DNA from: Actinomycetota bacterium
Lineage (GTDB): Bacteria; Actinomycetota; Actinomycetes; Streptosporangiales; Streptosporangiaceae
Length of the DNA: 39,901 nucleotides
Reading direction: 5' to 3'
Assembly: GCA_027314515.1 (NCBI GenBank)
Contig: DAHVAR010000134.1
Location: 1-39,901 of the forward strand
Under the pieces are notes generated by a model that saw only the letters and a program-made list of their open reading frames with translations, searched no databases and was not told where the DNA came from. This document shows positions 1-9,000 of this stretch, in pieces. Positions within the stretch are counted from its first letter, which is position 1. Each line of letters opens with the position of its first letter. Both the position numbers and the translations under genes were made by a program.

Positions 1-468
1 CACCGCCGCCCGCCGCCGGCGCTGCGCCGCGCGGTCCGCGAACGGGACCGCTACCGGTGCCAGGCGCCCGGCTGCCAGTCCCGCCGCACCGACATCCACC
101 ACATCCATCCCTGGGCCAACGGCGGCACGACCCGGCTACGCAACCTGATCTTGCTCTGCGAACCGCACCACATGATCGTCCACGCCTGCGGCTACCGCAT
201 CACCCCGGCCGGCGACGGAACATTCACCTTCACCCGGCCCGACGGGACGACCCTGCCAGCCTGCCCGCCGCTACCCGGATCCGACAGCGACATCGCCAGC
301 CAGCACAACGCCGCCATCACCCCCGCCACCATCATCCCGGCCGGCCTCGGCGACAAGCTCAACCTCGACCTCGCCATCTGGGCCTGCTTCGCCAACGCCC
401 GCGTCGCCGAAGAACGCCGCCAGGCACAGGCACAGGCACAGGCACACGCCCACGAGCTAGCCGCATGA
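1..468 (+). CDS. HNH endonuclease of the 13E12/DUF222 type, 3' end only
   Basis: The reading frame is open from the first base, so the gene is cut by the left edge and only its C-terminal 155 residues are present. The visible part holds an HNH nuclease fold: a zinc-type Cys pair (RCQAPGC), the DIHHIHPWANGG core, and NLILLCEPHH. This arrangement is typical of the many actinobacterial 13E12-repeat proteins, in which DUF222 precedes a C-terminal HNH domain; the DUF222 part would lie outside the window. The tail ends in a low-complexity AQAQAQAHAH stretch encoded by tandem CAGGCA hexamers at about 420-446. These proteins are abundant and of poorly known role, possibly mobile or DNA-repair related. 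The family call is confident, the function is not. The next gene is convergent and ends 26 bases downstream. Confidence 0.88.
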   Translation, partial: HRRPPPALRRAVRERDRYRCQAPGCQSRRTDIHHIHPWANGGTTRLRNLILLCEPHHMIVHACGYRITPAGDGTFTFTRPDGTTLPACPPLPGSDSDIASQHNAAITPATIIPAGLGDKLNLDLAIWACFANARVAEERRQAQAQAQAHAHELAA

Positions 469-493
469 GCGCGCGGTCAGGCCGGAGGACGGG

Positions 494-1945
494 TCAGCGT
501 GCGATCACCTGGAAGGTTGCCAGGCTGGCGTCGGCGGCATAGGCGATGCGTCCGCCATCGGCGGCTACCTCGCGCAGTGCTTTCACCGCGCCGGCCGTGA
601 TCAGCTCACCCGGCGCCAGCACCGGTACGCCGGGCGGGTAAGGCGCGATGAGCTCGGCGCTCACCCGGCCGATCGCCGCGGCGGCGGGCACCGTCTCGGC
701 CAGGGCGAAGAATGCCTCTCGCGGCGCGAGCACGGTCTCCGGCTCGACGACCCAGGACGCCGCGGCGGGCGGCTGTCTCGGTGCCCCCCGGTGCCGCTCG
801 ATGGCCTCGATCAGCACGTCGGTAAAGCTGGCTAGCTGCTCCTCGTCGTCGGCGATCGCCGGGATCGGCACCACGATGTCGCGGTCGGCCATCTCTACCG
901 GCATCCCGGCAGCGATGAGGTCGGCCTCGACCTTGTTCCCGTGCGCGCCCGTTCCGGCCAGCAGCACGACCAGCTTGCCCGGCTCGACACCCGGCCCGTC
1001 GAGCACGTCGAGTCCGGGCACCTCGCGCAGGCGCCTCCGGGCCGCCGCGACGCCGCGGACCAGCCGCCCGCACAGCCGCTCGCCGTCCGCCGCCAGCAGC
1101 GCGCGCGCCGCGTCGATGCTCGCCATGATCGACCCGGCCGGGCTGGTGGTGTGCGTCGCCTCGAACGCCCGGTCCAGTCGCGCCGGGTCAAGCCGCCCGG
1201 TGCGCGCCAGCACCAGCGCGCCCTGGGTGTAGGCGGGCAGTGCCTTGTGCGCGCTGGTCACCATCGCGTCGGCGCCGGCCGCGAGCGCGTGCGGCGGCAG
1301 GTCCGGGTGGAACCCGAGATGGGCGGCCCAGGCCGCGTCCACGATCAGCGGCACCCCGGCGGCGTGCGCCGCCTCCGCGTGCCCGGCAAGGTCGCTGATC
1401 GTGCCGACATAGGTCGGGTCGCCGAGGAACACCGCGCCCGCGCCGGGGTGTGCCGCCAGCGCGTCCTGCACCGCTGAGACCGCGACCCCGCCCGGCAGCC
1501 CGGACGCCGGGCAGATCTCCGGCTGAACCCAGACCGGCCGCAGCCCGGCAAGCACCAGCCCGAGCAGCAGTGAGCGGTGCAGCGTGCGGTTGACGATCAC
1601 TTCCTGGCCCGGCTGCCCGACCGCCAGCGCGAGCGCCTGGTTCCCGTGCGTCGACCCCGCTACCGAGAACCGGCACCAGTCGGCGCCCCACAGCAGCGCC
1701 GCTCGCCGCTCGGCGTCGACCCGCAGTGCGTCGGCATGCTTGATGGTGTCAAGCCCGCCGTAGAAGGGCGCGTCCCCGGCCACCACCGCGCCGGTCAGGT
1801 CCTGCCGTTGCTTATGGCCCGGCACGCTCATCGGCAGCAAGCGGCCGGACTCGGCCCGCCGGGTGACGTCGAGCCACGCGGCCAGCATCGGAGCATCGGC
1901 ACGCAGGCCACGCGGGTCGCGGGTGTCGAACGGCAGTTCAGTCAC
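494..1945 (-). CDS. Orn/Lys/Arg decarboxylase family PLP enzyme
   Basis: A fold-type I PLP enzyme of 483 residues, the usual length of the short Gram-positive lysine/arginine decarboxylases (Bacillus SpeA type). The N-terminal VPGHK motif, the [11 protein letters not shown] substrate-domain motif, the [12 protein letters not shown] segment with the cofactor-contacting Asp, and the [13 protein letters not shown] motif carrying the PLP-binding lysine are all visible, followed by the C-terminal decarboxylase domain ([13 protein letters not shown]). It would remove CO2 from lysine, ornithine or arginine to make a polyamine; which substrate cannot be told. The start is GTG, overlapping the stop of the choline dehydrogenase gene (GTGA), so translation is probably coupled and the two proteins are made together. 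That pairing is unusual because the enzymes act on unrelated substrates. Confidence 0.85.
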   Translation of the reverse strand: MTELPFDTRDPRGLRADAPMLAAWLDVTRRAESGRLLPMSVPGHKQRQDLTGAVVAGDAPFYGGLDTIKHADALRVDAERRAALLWGADWCRFSVAGSTHGNQALALAVGQPGQEVIVNRTLHRSLLLGLVLAGLRPVWVQPEICPASGLPGGVAVSAVQDALAAHPGAGAVFLGDPTYVGTISDLAGHAEAAHAAGVPLIVDAAWAAHLGFHPDLPPHALAAGADAMVTSAHKALPAYTQGALVLARTGRLDPARLDRAFEATHTTSPAGSIMASIDAARALLAADGERLCGRLVRGVAAARRRLREVPGLDVLDGPGVEPGKLVVLLAGTGAHGNKVEADLIAAGMPVEMADRDIVVPIPAIADDEEQLASFTDVLIEAIERHRGAPRQPPAAASWVVEPETVLAPREAFFALAETVPAAAAIGRVSAELIAPYPPGVPVLAPGELITAGAVKALREVAADGGRIAYAADASLATFQVIAR

Positions 1946-3621
1946 TGCGCGACACTCCCGCGGTCGCGCGTGTAGAACTCGACGTGCTCCGGCGCGAGCG
2001 GGGCGTTGCCGAGGATCAGGTCCGCCGCCTTCTCCGCGATCATCATCGTCGGCGCGTAGATGTTGCCGTTCGTGACGTACGGCATCACGGAGGCGTCCAC
2101 TACGCGCAGGCCAGCCAGTCCGTGCACGCGCATGCTGGCCGGGTCGGTCACGGCCATCGGGCCGGCACCCATCGCGCAGGTGCAGGACGGGTGCAGCGCG
2201 GTCTCACCGTCGCGGCGAACCCAGGCCAGGATTTCCTCCTCCGTCCGCACGTCAGGACCGGGCGACAGTTCCCCGGCGTTATAAGGATCCATGGCGGGCT
2301 GGTTCAGTATCGCCCGCGCCACATTGATGGCCTCGACCCATTCGCGTCGGTCTTGCTCGGTGGACAGGTAGTTGAACCGCAGTGCCGGCTTCGCCGCCGG
2401 ATCGGCCGAGGTGATCCGGACGCTGCCGCGGGCGTCTGAGTTCATCGGGCCGATGTGCACCTGGTAACCGTGGGCGCCGGCCGGGGCCGAGCCGTCGTAG
2501 CGGACCGCGATCGGCAGGAAGTGGAACATCAGGTTCGGGTAGGCGACGTCGTCGTTGCTGCGGGCGAAGCCGCCGCCCTCGAAATGGTTCGTCGCACCCG
2601 GCCCGCTGCGCAGGAACAGCCAGCGTGCGCCGATCAGCGGGCGGTTGCGCCACTTGAGCGCCGGCGCCACCGAGACTGGCTGCTTACAGCCGTACTGGAC
2701 GTAGACCTCGAGATGATCCTGCAGGTTCTCACCGACGCCGGGAAGTTCGTGGCGGACCTGAACGCCCGCCGCCTCGAGCACGGCAGGATTGCCCACGCCC
2801 GATAGCTGCAACAGCTGAGGACTGTTGATCGCACCGCCAGCAAGGATGATCTCCCCGCCTGTCGCGGTGACAATCGTGCCGCCGCGACGGTAGTCCACTC
2901 CGGTCGCGCGGCTGCCATCCAGCCTGATCTTGGTGACGAGCGCCCTGGTGCGCACCGTCAGGTTGGGCCGGGCCAGGACCGGGTGCAGGTAGGCGCGGGC
3001 GGCGGACAGGCGGCGCCCGCGGTGCAGGTTCCGGTCGAACGGCGCGAACCCCTCCTGCCGGTAGCCGTTGACGTCATCGGTGAGCCGGTACCCGGCCTGC
3101 TGGACGGCATCGAAGAAGGCGCGGAACAGCGGGCTGTCGGCAGGGCCGCGCTCCAGGATGAGCGGGCCGTCACCGCCCCGGAACTCATCGGCGCCCGCCA
3201 GGCAGGTTTCCATCCGCTTGAAGTACGGCAGGCAGTGCAGGTAATCCCAGCTGGCCATGCCGGGATCGGCCGCCCACCGCGCGTAGTCGAGCGGGTTGCC
3301 GCGCTGGAAGATCATGCCGTTGATGCTGCTTGAGCCGCCGAGAACCTTCCCGCGAGCGTGGTAGATGCGGCGGCCATTCATGAACGGCTCGGGCTCGGAC
3401 TCGTACTGCCAATCGTAGAAGCGGCTCCCGATCGGGAACGTCAGCGCGGCCGGCATGTGGATGAAGACATCCCATTTGTAGTCGGGACGGCCCGCCTCCA
3501 GCACGAGGACCCGGTTTGCCGGGTCGGCCGACAGCCGGTTCGCCAGCGCGCAGCCAGCCGAGCCGCCGCCCACGATGATGAAGTCGTAGCGTTCGCGCGC
3601 GTTCGCGCCGGTCGCGCTCAT
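1942..3621 (-). CDS. betA: choline dehydrogenase-like GMC flavoprotein
   Basis: A GMC oxidoreductase of 559 residues, matching Escherichia coli BetA (556) along its length. It shows the FAD Rossmann motif [16 protein letters not shown], the [15 protein letters not shown] signature, a second GMC signature ([15 protein letters not shown]), [19 protein letters not shown], and the C-terminal HPSCTCAMG with the active-site His plus [19 protein letters not shown]. BetA oxidises choline to betaine aldehyde at the membrane for glycine betaine synthesis. I chose ATG at 3621 because the FAD motif then starts at a normal distance; GTG at 3636 is possible. No betaine aldehyde dehydrogenase, BetI or choline transporter is adjacent, so another alcohol substrate is possible. 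MftG, a mycofactocin-associated enzyme, is also a GMC protein, but the closeness to BetA makes that less likely. Confidence 0.85.
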   Translation of the reverse strand: MSATGANARERYDFIIVGGGSAGCALANRLSADPANRVLVLEAGRPDYKWDVFIHMPAALTFPIGSRFYDWQYESEPEPFMNGRRIYHARGKVLGGSSSINGMIFQRGNPLDYARWAADPGMASWDYLHCLPYFKRMETCLAGADEFRGGDGPLILERGPADSPLFRAFFDAVQQAGYRLTDDVNGYRQEGFAPFDRNLHRGRRLSAARAYLHPVLARPNLTVRTRALVTKIRLDGSRATGVDYRRGGTIVTATGGEIILAGGAINSPQLLQLSGVGNPAVLEAAGVQVRHELPGVGENLQDHLEVYVQYGCKQPVSVAPALKWRNRPLIGARWLFLRSGPGATNHFEGGGFARSNDDVAYPNLMFHFLPIAVRYDGSAPAGAHGYQVHIGPMNSDARGSVRITSADPAAKPALRFNYLSTEQDRREWVEAINVARAILNQPAMDPYNAGELSPGPDVRTEEEILAWVRRDGETALHPSCTCAMGAGPMAVTDPASMRVHGLAGLRVVDASVMPYVTNGNIYAPTMMIAEKAADLILGNAPLAPEHVEFYTRDRGSVAQ

Positions 3622-3636
3622 CGTGCCGAGTGTCAC

Positions 3637-3656
3637 CGCCTGAATCGGTTCAGGCG
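3637..3656. promoter_or_regulatory. perfect hyphenated palindrome upstream of betA
   Basis: Two perfect 8-base arms, CGCCTGAA and TTCAGGCG, flank TCGG. The site ends 16 bases before the betA ATG and lies in the 140-bp divergent gap before the ASCH-domain gene. Its position and symmetry suit a dimeric repressor operator, for example TetR or MarR type. No regulator gene is adjacent, so the binding protein is unknown. Confidence 0.5.
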
Positions 3657-3761
3657 ATGATAGCGCGGCGCTCCCGCACGATCGTCTTACCGGAACGGGC
3701 TCTCAGCCCGGCAGCGGTATCGGCACGCGCGCGGGCTGCGCGCTCGCAGTACAGTCGCCAG

Positions 3762-4391
3762 ATGCAGTTCGAGCCCCGGCTGCGGCACGGGCTGGCCGAC
3801 GGCAGTATCACCGTGGCCTTCCGCCGCTGGCGCCGCGCGCAGGTCGTCGCCGGCCACCAGTACCGCACCGGACTCGGCATGGTGCTGGCCGAGACGGTCG
3901 ACATCGTCGAAACCGCGGACATAACACCGGCACAAGCTCGCGACGCCGGCTTTCCCTCCGTCGAGGCACTGGTCGGCGACCTGCGCGGCGATCCGGCGCT
4001 GCCGCTGTACCGGATCAGGTTCCGCCCGCTGGCCAGCCCCGATCCGCGCGCCGAACTCGCCGCGAGCGCGGCACTCACCGACGCCGACGTGGCGGCGATC
4101 AGCGCGCGGCTGGCCCGGATGGACGCGGCGAGCAAGCGCGGCCCGTGGACCAGCGATGTGCTGGCAGCGATCGCGCGTCAGCCGGGCGTGGTGTCTACCG
4201 TCCTTGCTGCCGGACTGGACTGGGAGCGTCGCGACTTCAAGCTGCACGTCCGCCGGCTGAAGGAACTCGGACTGACGATCAGCCTTGATGTGGGGTACCG
4301 GACCTCCGCTCGCGGCGCGGCCTACCTGGCCCGGCAGCCTGGCCGGACTGACGGTAGCCGACCGCGGCCGTCGCAAGCGGCGGACGGGTAA
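3762..4391 (+). CDS. ASCH-domain protein
   Basis: A 209-residue protein from the ATG at 3762; the frame is open upstream, but residues before MQFEPRLRHGL look like non-coding translation. The first ~95 residues carry the pattern of an ASCH (PUA-like) domain: FRRWRRAQVVAGHQYRTG, a hydrophobic strand VDIVETADIT, and a C-terminal YRIRFRPL strand. ASCH domains bind RNA or act on modified nucleosides; some are amidohydrolases. The second half (GPWTSDVLAAIARQPGV, then LHVRRLKELGLTISLDVGY) looks helical and resembles a small winged-helix domain. The combination is common among actinobacterial proteins of unknown role. It is monocistronic, divergent from betA and convergent with the hydroxyacid dehydrogenase gene. 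Confidence 0.7.
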   Translation: MQFEPRLRHGLADGSITVAFRRWRRAQVVAGHQYRTGLGMVLAETVDIVETADITPAQARDAGFPSVEALVGDLRGDPALPLYRIRFRPLASPDPRAELAASAALTDADVAAISARLARMDAASKRGPWTSDVLAAIARQPGVVSTVLAAGLDWERRDFKLHVRRLKELGLTISLDVGYRTSARGAAYLARQPGRTDGSRPRPSQAADG

Positions 4392-4404
4392 CCGCGCGTT
4401 CCCG

Positions 4405-5334
4405 CTAATAGCCGGCTAGCGGGTCGACCTGCCCGAGCAGCGGTTGACCGGCCGCGAACCTGGCCACGTTCTGGCGGATGCGCAACGCGAGCGGCCGGAT
4501 GATCATGTCCGGGGTGTCGGCGGTATGCGGCGTGATGATGCAGCGCTGCTGCGTCCACAGCGGATGGCCATCTGGCAGCGGCTCGGGGTCGGTGACGTCC
4601 AGCGCGGCACCGCCGATCTGGCCGCGGTCCAGCGCAGCCACCAGCGCGCCGGTGTCGACATGCCGGCCGCGGGCGACGTTGATGAGCCAGGCGTCCGGCC
4701 GCATCGCAGCCAGTTCCGCCGCGCCGATGATCCGCTCGGTCTGCGGAGTCAGCGCCAGCGCGAGGAAGACGACCCTGGCGTCCGACAGGGCCTCCGCGAG
4801 CATCGCAGCCGGCAGCGTCCGGGCCGCGCCGGGCACCGGATCGGCGCCCCGGCGCACCACGGTGGCAGTCACCCGGAACGGCGCGAGCAGGGTCAGCAGC
4901 GCGCGGGCGATGCCGCCGCCGCCAAGGATGCTGACCGGCTCGTCGTACAGGCTCTCGCCGCCGTAGCGGCCCCAGGACGTCGCCGCGACGCGCTCGGGCA
5001 GCCCGCGCAGGCCGGCCAGCGCCAGCATCAGGGCGTGCTCGGCCACCGGTTCGGCGTAGCTGCCCTTGGTGCAGGTCCAGGTCCGTTCCGAGTCCAGCAG
5101 GCCGGCCTGCAGCACTAGTTCGACGCCGGCCGAGGCAAGCTGAACCCAGCGCGGCGATGTCGAGGCAACCGCCGCGCGCAGGCCGTCGGTGTCCCGTGGT
5201 GCCAGCCAGATCAGCGCGTCGGCTGCGGAGCCGACGTCGCGGGGTTCCCCGCCGCCGGCCCGGACGGCATCGACGACGAACTCGGCCTGCCGGGGTCCGA
5301 TGGCCACGCGCGGTGCGGTCACGTGCGCTGACAT
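4405..5334 (-). CDS. D-isomer-specific 2-hydroxyacid dehydrogenase family protein
   Basis: A 309-residue NAD(P)-dependent dehydrogenase. The catalytic triad of the family is visible: Arg in NVARGRHVDTGAL, Glu in DVTDPEPLPDGHPLW, and His in ITPHTADTPDM. The nucleotide-binding loop reads VSILGGGGIARALL, a GxGxxG variant. The family reduces 2-keto acids or oxidises D-2-hydroxy acids; the substrate cannot be deduced from sequence. The start ATG at 5334 gives a full catalytic N-terminal domain. The gene lies downstream of a decayed SDR fragment and the NCS1 permease on the same strand, so it may once have been the end of a longer operon. Confidence 0.85.
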   Translation of the reverse strand: MSAHVTAPRVAIGPRQAEFVVDAVRAGGGEPRDVGSAADALIWLAPRDTDGLRAAVASTSPRWVQLASAGVELVLQAGLLDSERTWTCTKGSYAEPVAEHALMLALAGLRGLPERVAATSWGRYGGESLYDEPVSILGGGGIARALLTLLAPFRVTATVVRRGADPVPGAARTLPAAMLAEALSDARVVFLALALTPQTERIIGAAELAAMRPDAWLINVARGRHVDTGALVAALDRGQIGGAALDVTDPEPLPDGHPLWTQQRCIITPHTADTPDMIIRPLALRIRQNVARFAAGQPLLGQVDPLAGY

Positions 5335-5374
5335 TAGCGCCGGGCCCGGCTCGCCGCACTGCCGGGGTGGTCAG

Positions 5375-5541
5375 GTCGGCCGACTCGCCGCGACGGTCGC
5401 GGTAGTCCTGCGGCGTGCCCAGATCGGGCTCGTCCTCAACCCGCAGGAACGCGCAGAGCACCGCGCACCCGATCCGGGCAAGCTCGGCTGACGTGGCCGC
5501 ACGATCCCGTGGTTGGCGCCCGTTACCAGCGCGACATGCCC
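5375..5541 (-). pseudogene. short-chain dehydrogenase 5' fragment with frameshift
   Basis: In the 230-bp gap between two minus-strand genes, the translation reads GHVALVTGANHGI, the SDR glycine-rich cofactor motif. The frame then shifts by one base and continues AATSAELARIGCAVLCAFLR and VEDEPDLGTPQDYRDRRGES. Adding one G after GGGATCG would restore GIGAATSAELA, the normal SDR continuation. The homology stops after about 65 residues, so the catalytic Tyr-Lys part is gone. No start codon is apparent; the fragment follows the permease stop directly in the same frame. This is a remnant of an SDR gene, probably once co-transcribed with the permease. The frameshift call rests on the motif, not on an alignment. 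Confidence 0.65.
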
Positions 5542-5565
5542 GCCTGCCCTCTGGCGCGCCTCCGG

Positions 5566-7014
5566 TCAGACCGCGGCCGGCGTCGCCTCGCCCTCGGCGC
5601 GCACCGCGCGGCTCGCCAGCAGGTAGTAGACGGCACCGCCGACGAACAAGCCGATGAACACGCTGAAGTCCGAGCCGCCGACCCGGCTGGACAGCGGGCC
5701 GACGGACGCCAGCACCCCGCCGCTGGAGGCATTCAGCCACAGGTACGCGGCAACGCCGCCGGTGAGCTGGGCGATGACCGCGGGCCAGTGGATACCGCCA
5801 TTCCTGAAGTAGCGGCCGCCGCTATCGGCCAGCAGCGCATCGTGGTCATAGCGGTTCCGGCGCAGTACGCAGTCGACCAGGTAGATCGCGCACCACGGCC
5901 CGAGCCACAGGATGATGTAGAGCAGGAAACCGGTGAGCAGCCCGAAGAAGCTCGACGAGAACACGGCGTAGGCCGCGAACCCGGCGCAGACGACCGTGTC
6001 GATGGCCACGCAATGCAGCCGCTTCAGCCGCGGAATCAGGCTCTGCAGTGTCACGCCCGACGAGTAGAGGTCAAGCGTGTTGATGGCGAAGAGCTGGACG
6101 ATCGCGAAGATCAGGAACGGGACTACGAACCAGGTAGAGAAGCCCGCGATCAGACCGGTCGGTGAGTCAGCGGCGGCTGGCACGGCAGTGCCCACCGCAG
6201 CGCCGAGTATCTCCAGCAGGGCTGACGGGATCGCCGCGCCGAGCGCGACGGCCAGCACGATGGGCTTGGTGCCGGTGCGCGCGGCCAGGTAGCGGGAGTA
6301 GTCGTTGCCGTTTTCCGTCCAGCCAAGTCCGCCCGCAGAGATGACCAGGGCGAGATAGACGAACAGCATCCCCCAGCTCGCGCCGTGCGGCACAGCGTGC
6401 AGCTTTGCCTTCTGCACGGTCAGCACCGCCATCACCGCGAACAGCACGATGAACGGGATGGCCAGCCAGCGCAGCACTCGCAGCACGGCCGTGTGACCCA
6501 GCGTGGGCAGCACTGCCTGGATAGCCACTGCCAGGATGATAAAGATGATCTTGGCTGCCGTGCCTGCGGTGAACCCGGCCTTGGCCATCAGCACGATCGC
6601 GGCGAAGACGATGAACGCGATGCCCTCGATCTCGAAGCCGACCTGGGTGACCCAGTTGAAGAACGACGGTAGCTTGTTGCCGCGCGGGCCGAACGCCGCC
6701 CTGCTGATGGCGAAGGTCGTGGTCCCGGCTCGCGGTCCCTGCACGCTGGCCAGGCCGGTCAGCACGTAGGACAGGTTGCCCAGCAGGGTGATCAGGAGCG
6801 CCTGAGCGAACGACAGGCCGAGGAAAACCACCGCGATAGCACCGTAGTAGACGAACTCGACGTTCCACACCGCGCCAGCCCACATCCAGAACAGGCCGCT
6901 GGGCTTCCCCCAGCGCTCGTCGTGCGGGACGTGCTCGATGCCGCGCCGCTCGATCGCGGTAACCGACGGCGCCGCCGCGCTGGTGAGCACCTGGTCGCTA
7001 ACCGATCTCGCCAT
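5566..7014 (-). CDS. NCS1-family permease for nucleobases or related compounds
   Basis: A 482-residue integral membrane protein with about twelve hydrophobic segments. Family marks include the N-terminal GIEHVPHDERWGKPSGLFWMW segment, the PRAGTTTFAISRAAFGPRGN loop with its RAAFG element in place of the usual helix 3 signature, and GGLGWTENGNDYSRYL in the middle. This matches the purine/cytosine permease branch of Nucleobase:Cation Symporter-1. The solute could be cytosine, a purine, allantoin or hydantoin, or a vitamin; no catabolic neighbour settles this. ATG at 7014 is chosen because AGAGAGG lies just upstream and the longer open frame upstream has no membrane-protein character. An SDR remnant follows it directly. 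Confidence 0.85.
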   Translation of the reverse strand: MARSVSDQVLTSAAAPSVTAIERRGIEHVPHDERWGKPSGLFWMWAGAVWNVEFVYYGAIAVVFLGLSFAQALLITLLGNLSYVLTGLASVQGPRAGTTTFAISRAAFGPRGNKLPSFFNWVTQVGFEIEGIAFIVFAAIVLMAKAGFTAGTAAKIIFIILAVAIQAVLPTLGHTAVLRVLRWLAIPFIVLFAVMAVLTVQKAKLHAVPHGASWGMLFVYLALVISAGGLGWTENGNDYSRYLAARTGTKPIVLAVALGAAIPSALLEILGAAVGTAVPAAADSPTGLIAGFSTWFVVPFLIFAIVQLFAINTLDLYSSGVTLQSLIPRLKRLHCVAIDTVVCAGFAAYAVFSSSFFGLLTGFLLYIILWLGPWCAIYLVDCVLRRNRYDHDALLADSGGRYFRNGGIHWPAVIAQLTGGVAAYLWLNASSGGVLASVGPLSSRVGGSDFSVFIGLFVGGAVYYLLASRAVRAEGEATPAAV

Positions 7015-7032
7015 TGGCAGGCCTCTCTGTTC

Positions 7033-7046
7033 GCAATCCTGATTGC
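7033..7046. promoter_or_regulatory. small palindrome in the leader of the NCS1 permease gene
   Basis: GCAATC and GATTGC form perfect 6-base arms around CT, 19-32 bases upstream of the permease ATG. The surrounding 275-bp gap up to the acyl-CoA ligase gene contains a comparatively AT-rich stretch near 7180-7200 that could hold the promoter. An operator function is an inference from position and symmetry only. Confidence 0.3.
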
Positions 7047-7289
7047 AATGCCGGAACCCGGGACGCGCCGAACACGAAACCTTGGCAGACAGCCGCCGCG
7101 AGCGGAGATTACTACGGCCAGGCGGACTTGCGAAAGATCGCTCGTGCGCGTGCGAAAATGACCGGCACGCCAAATCGGGTATTAAATTACGAACAAGGAC
7201 ATCTTGCCGCGCGCTCCGACGGCCGGGCGGCAACTTCTCCGCATCTGCCACCTGATGTATCCGGCCACCAGCCGGGCGCTCGCGCTGGG

Positions 7290-8840
7290 CTAGTTGACCT
7301 TGCGGTCGAGGCCCTGCCAGTAAGGCTCGCGCAGCTTGAACTTCTGCAGCTTGCCGGTGGCGGTGCGGGGCAGCGCGTCGCGCACCTCGATCGACGTCGG
7401 GCACTTGAAGTGCGCCAGCCGTGACCGGCAGTGCTCGATCAGCTCCGCCTCATTAGCATCGCTGCCCGGCCTGAGCACGACCAGCGCCTTGACTGTCTCG
7501 CCCCACTTGGCGTCGGGGATGCCGATCACCGCCGCCTCGGCCACCGCGGGATGCTGGTACAGGCAGTCCTCGACTTCCACCGAGCTGACGTTCTCGCCGC
7601 CGGAGATGATGACGTCCTTCTTCCGGTCCGAGATCACCAGGTAGTCGCCGGCCTCCAGGTGACCCTCATCGCCGGTGTGGAACCAGCCGCCATCCAGCGC
7701 CCTGGCCGACTCCTCGGGCTGCTCCCAGTACCCGGCGAACACGTGATTGGACCTGGCGAGCACCTCGCCCTCGGCATCGGTCCGGATCTGCACGCCCACT
7801 GCCGGAACGCCGGCCCGCGACTGCAGCCTGGCCCGGTCGACGGCAGGCAGGTCGTCCCACTCGGCCACGGCGCGGTTGATGGTCAGCAGCGGCGCGGTCT
7901 CGGTCAGCCCGTAGATCTGGATGAACTCCCAGCCCAGTTCGGTCTCCACCCGCTCGATGGTCTTTGACGGCGGCGGCGCGCCCGCCACGACGATCCGCAC
8001 GGTACCCGCGCCCGGAACCGCCTGCCCGGAGGCCCGCCGATCGGTGGCAGCGGCCAGGATCGCGGCCACCACCGCAGGCGCTCCGCACAGCAGCGTCACG
8101 CCGTGCGCCTCGACCCGGCGGAGTATCTCCTCTCCGTCGATCTTGCGGACCACGACCTGCGGGACGCCCATCCCGGTCACCGCGTACGGCATCCCCCAGC
8201 CGTTGCAGTGGAACATCGGCAGCGTGTGCATGAAGACGTCCCGGTCGCTCACCCCGGTGTGCCAGCCGAACGTCGCCGCGTTGAGCCAGCAGTTACGGTG
8301 CGTGAGCTGCACGCCTTTCGGCCGGGCCGTGGTACCGCTGGTGTAGTTGATGCTCGCGGTCGCGTCCTCGTCGGCTTCCCAGGCGGCCAGCTCAGCGCCG
8401 TCGGCGGCCGGGGCAAAGAGCTCTGCGTCGGCGGAGCCGTCCAGCACGATCTTGTGCTTGGCGCTGATACCGCGCAGGCCGTCATCCGACTCAGGGTCCA
8501 CAAGCAGGACGGACGCCCCGGAGTGGCCGACGATGTAGCTGATCTCGTCAGCATTCAGCCGGTAGTTGACGGGGACAAGGATCCGGCCGTAAGCGCTGAC
8601 GCCGAAGTAGGAGATCAGGAACCGGGCCGCGTTCGGGCTCACGATCGCGACCCGCTCGCCGTGGCCGACGCCCATGGCATCCAGCGCCAGCGCCATCCCG
8701 CGAGCACGGCTCTCTAGCTGCCGGTAGGTCAAAGTGCCCAGCGACCCAGCGGTGCCGGGCTCGTCGGCCACCGCCGTCCGACTTCCGTAGACAGCCGCGC
8801 CCCGGCTGAGGTAGTCACCGATAGTGAGCGGCACCTTCAT
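7290..8840 (-). CDS. AMP-forming acyl-CoA synthetase
   Basis: A 516-residue member of the ANL superfamily. The ATP/AMP signature YTSGTTARPKGV, the QIYGLTETAP motif, the GWFHTGDEGHLEAGDY core, the hinge DRKKDVIISGGENVSSVEVE and the C-terminal catalytic lysine in LPRTATGKLQKFKLRE are all intact. The protein activates a carboxylic acid to its acyl-CoA through an acyl-adenylate. Length and motifs resemble medium- or long-chain fatty acid CoA ligases (FadD-like), but substrate chain length cannot be read. ATG at 8840 gives the normal N-terminus. The gene stands alone, with about 275 bp to the permease gene and 160 bp to the HTH gene. Confidence 0.88.
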   Translation of the reverse strand: MKVPLTIGDYLSRGAAVYGSRTAVADEPGTAGSLGTLTYRQLESRARGMALALDAMGVGHGERVAIVSPNAARFLISYFGVSAYGRILVPVNYRLNADEISYIVGHSGASVLLVDPESDDGLRGISAKHKIVLDGSADAELFAPAADGAELAAWEADEDATASINYTSGTTARPKGVQLTHRNCWLNAATFGWHTGVSDRDVFMHTLPMFHCNGWGMPYAVTGMGVPQVVVRKIDGEEILRRVEAHGVTLLCGAPAVVAAILAAATDRRASGQAVPGAGTVRIVVAGAPPPSKTIERVETELGWEFIQIYGLTETAPLLTINRAVAEWDDLPAVDRARLQSRAGVPAVGVQIRTDAEGEVLARSNHVFAGYWEQPEESARALDGGWFHTGDEGHLEAGDYLVISDRKKDVIISGGENVSSVEVEDCLYQHPAVAEAAVIGIPDAKWGETVKALVVLRPGSDANEAELIEHCRSRLAHFKCPTSIEVRDALPRTATGKLQKFKLREPYWQGLDRKVN

Positions 8841-9000
8841 GAAGGCTCCCTAGCGCCAGTGGCCAGCGACGGACGTTGCTGCCTTCATTATCGGGACGTC
8901 CGGCCGCAGGCACCAAGCATTCAGGGAGGAAACGGGCAGGTACCGGCCGGCCGAGCTCGGGCCGGCTCAGCACCCGCTGGTCCAGGTGCGCGCTAGCGGC

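Noticed and set aside
420-446. CAGGCA hexamer repeat as a regulatory or mobile element
   Set aside because: It lies in frame inside the HNH protein's tail and is a simple low-complexity coding repeat.
1942-3621. Calling the GMC protein MftG
   Set aside because: MftG is a mycofactocin-associated GMC enzyme, but this sequence follows choline dehydrogenase BetA closely over its whole length and lies 15 kb from the mft operon.
4322-5740. Long minus-strand open frame of 472 codons
   Set aside because: It is the out-of-phase shadow of the 2-hydroxyacid dehydrogenase gene in GC-rich DNA. Only its middle part has meaning, as half of the SDR remnant.
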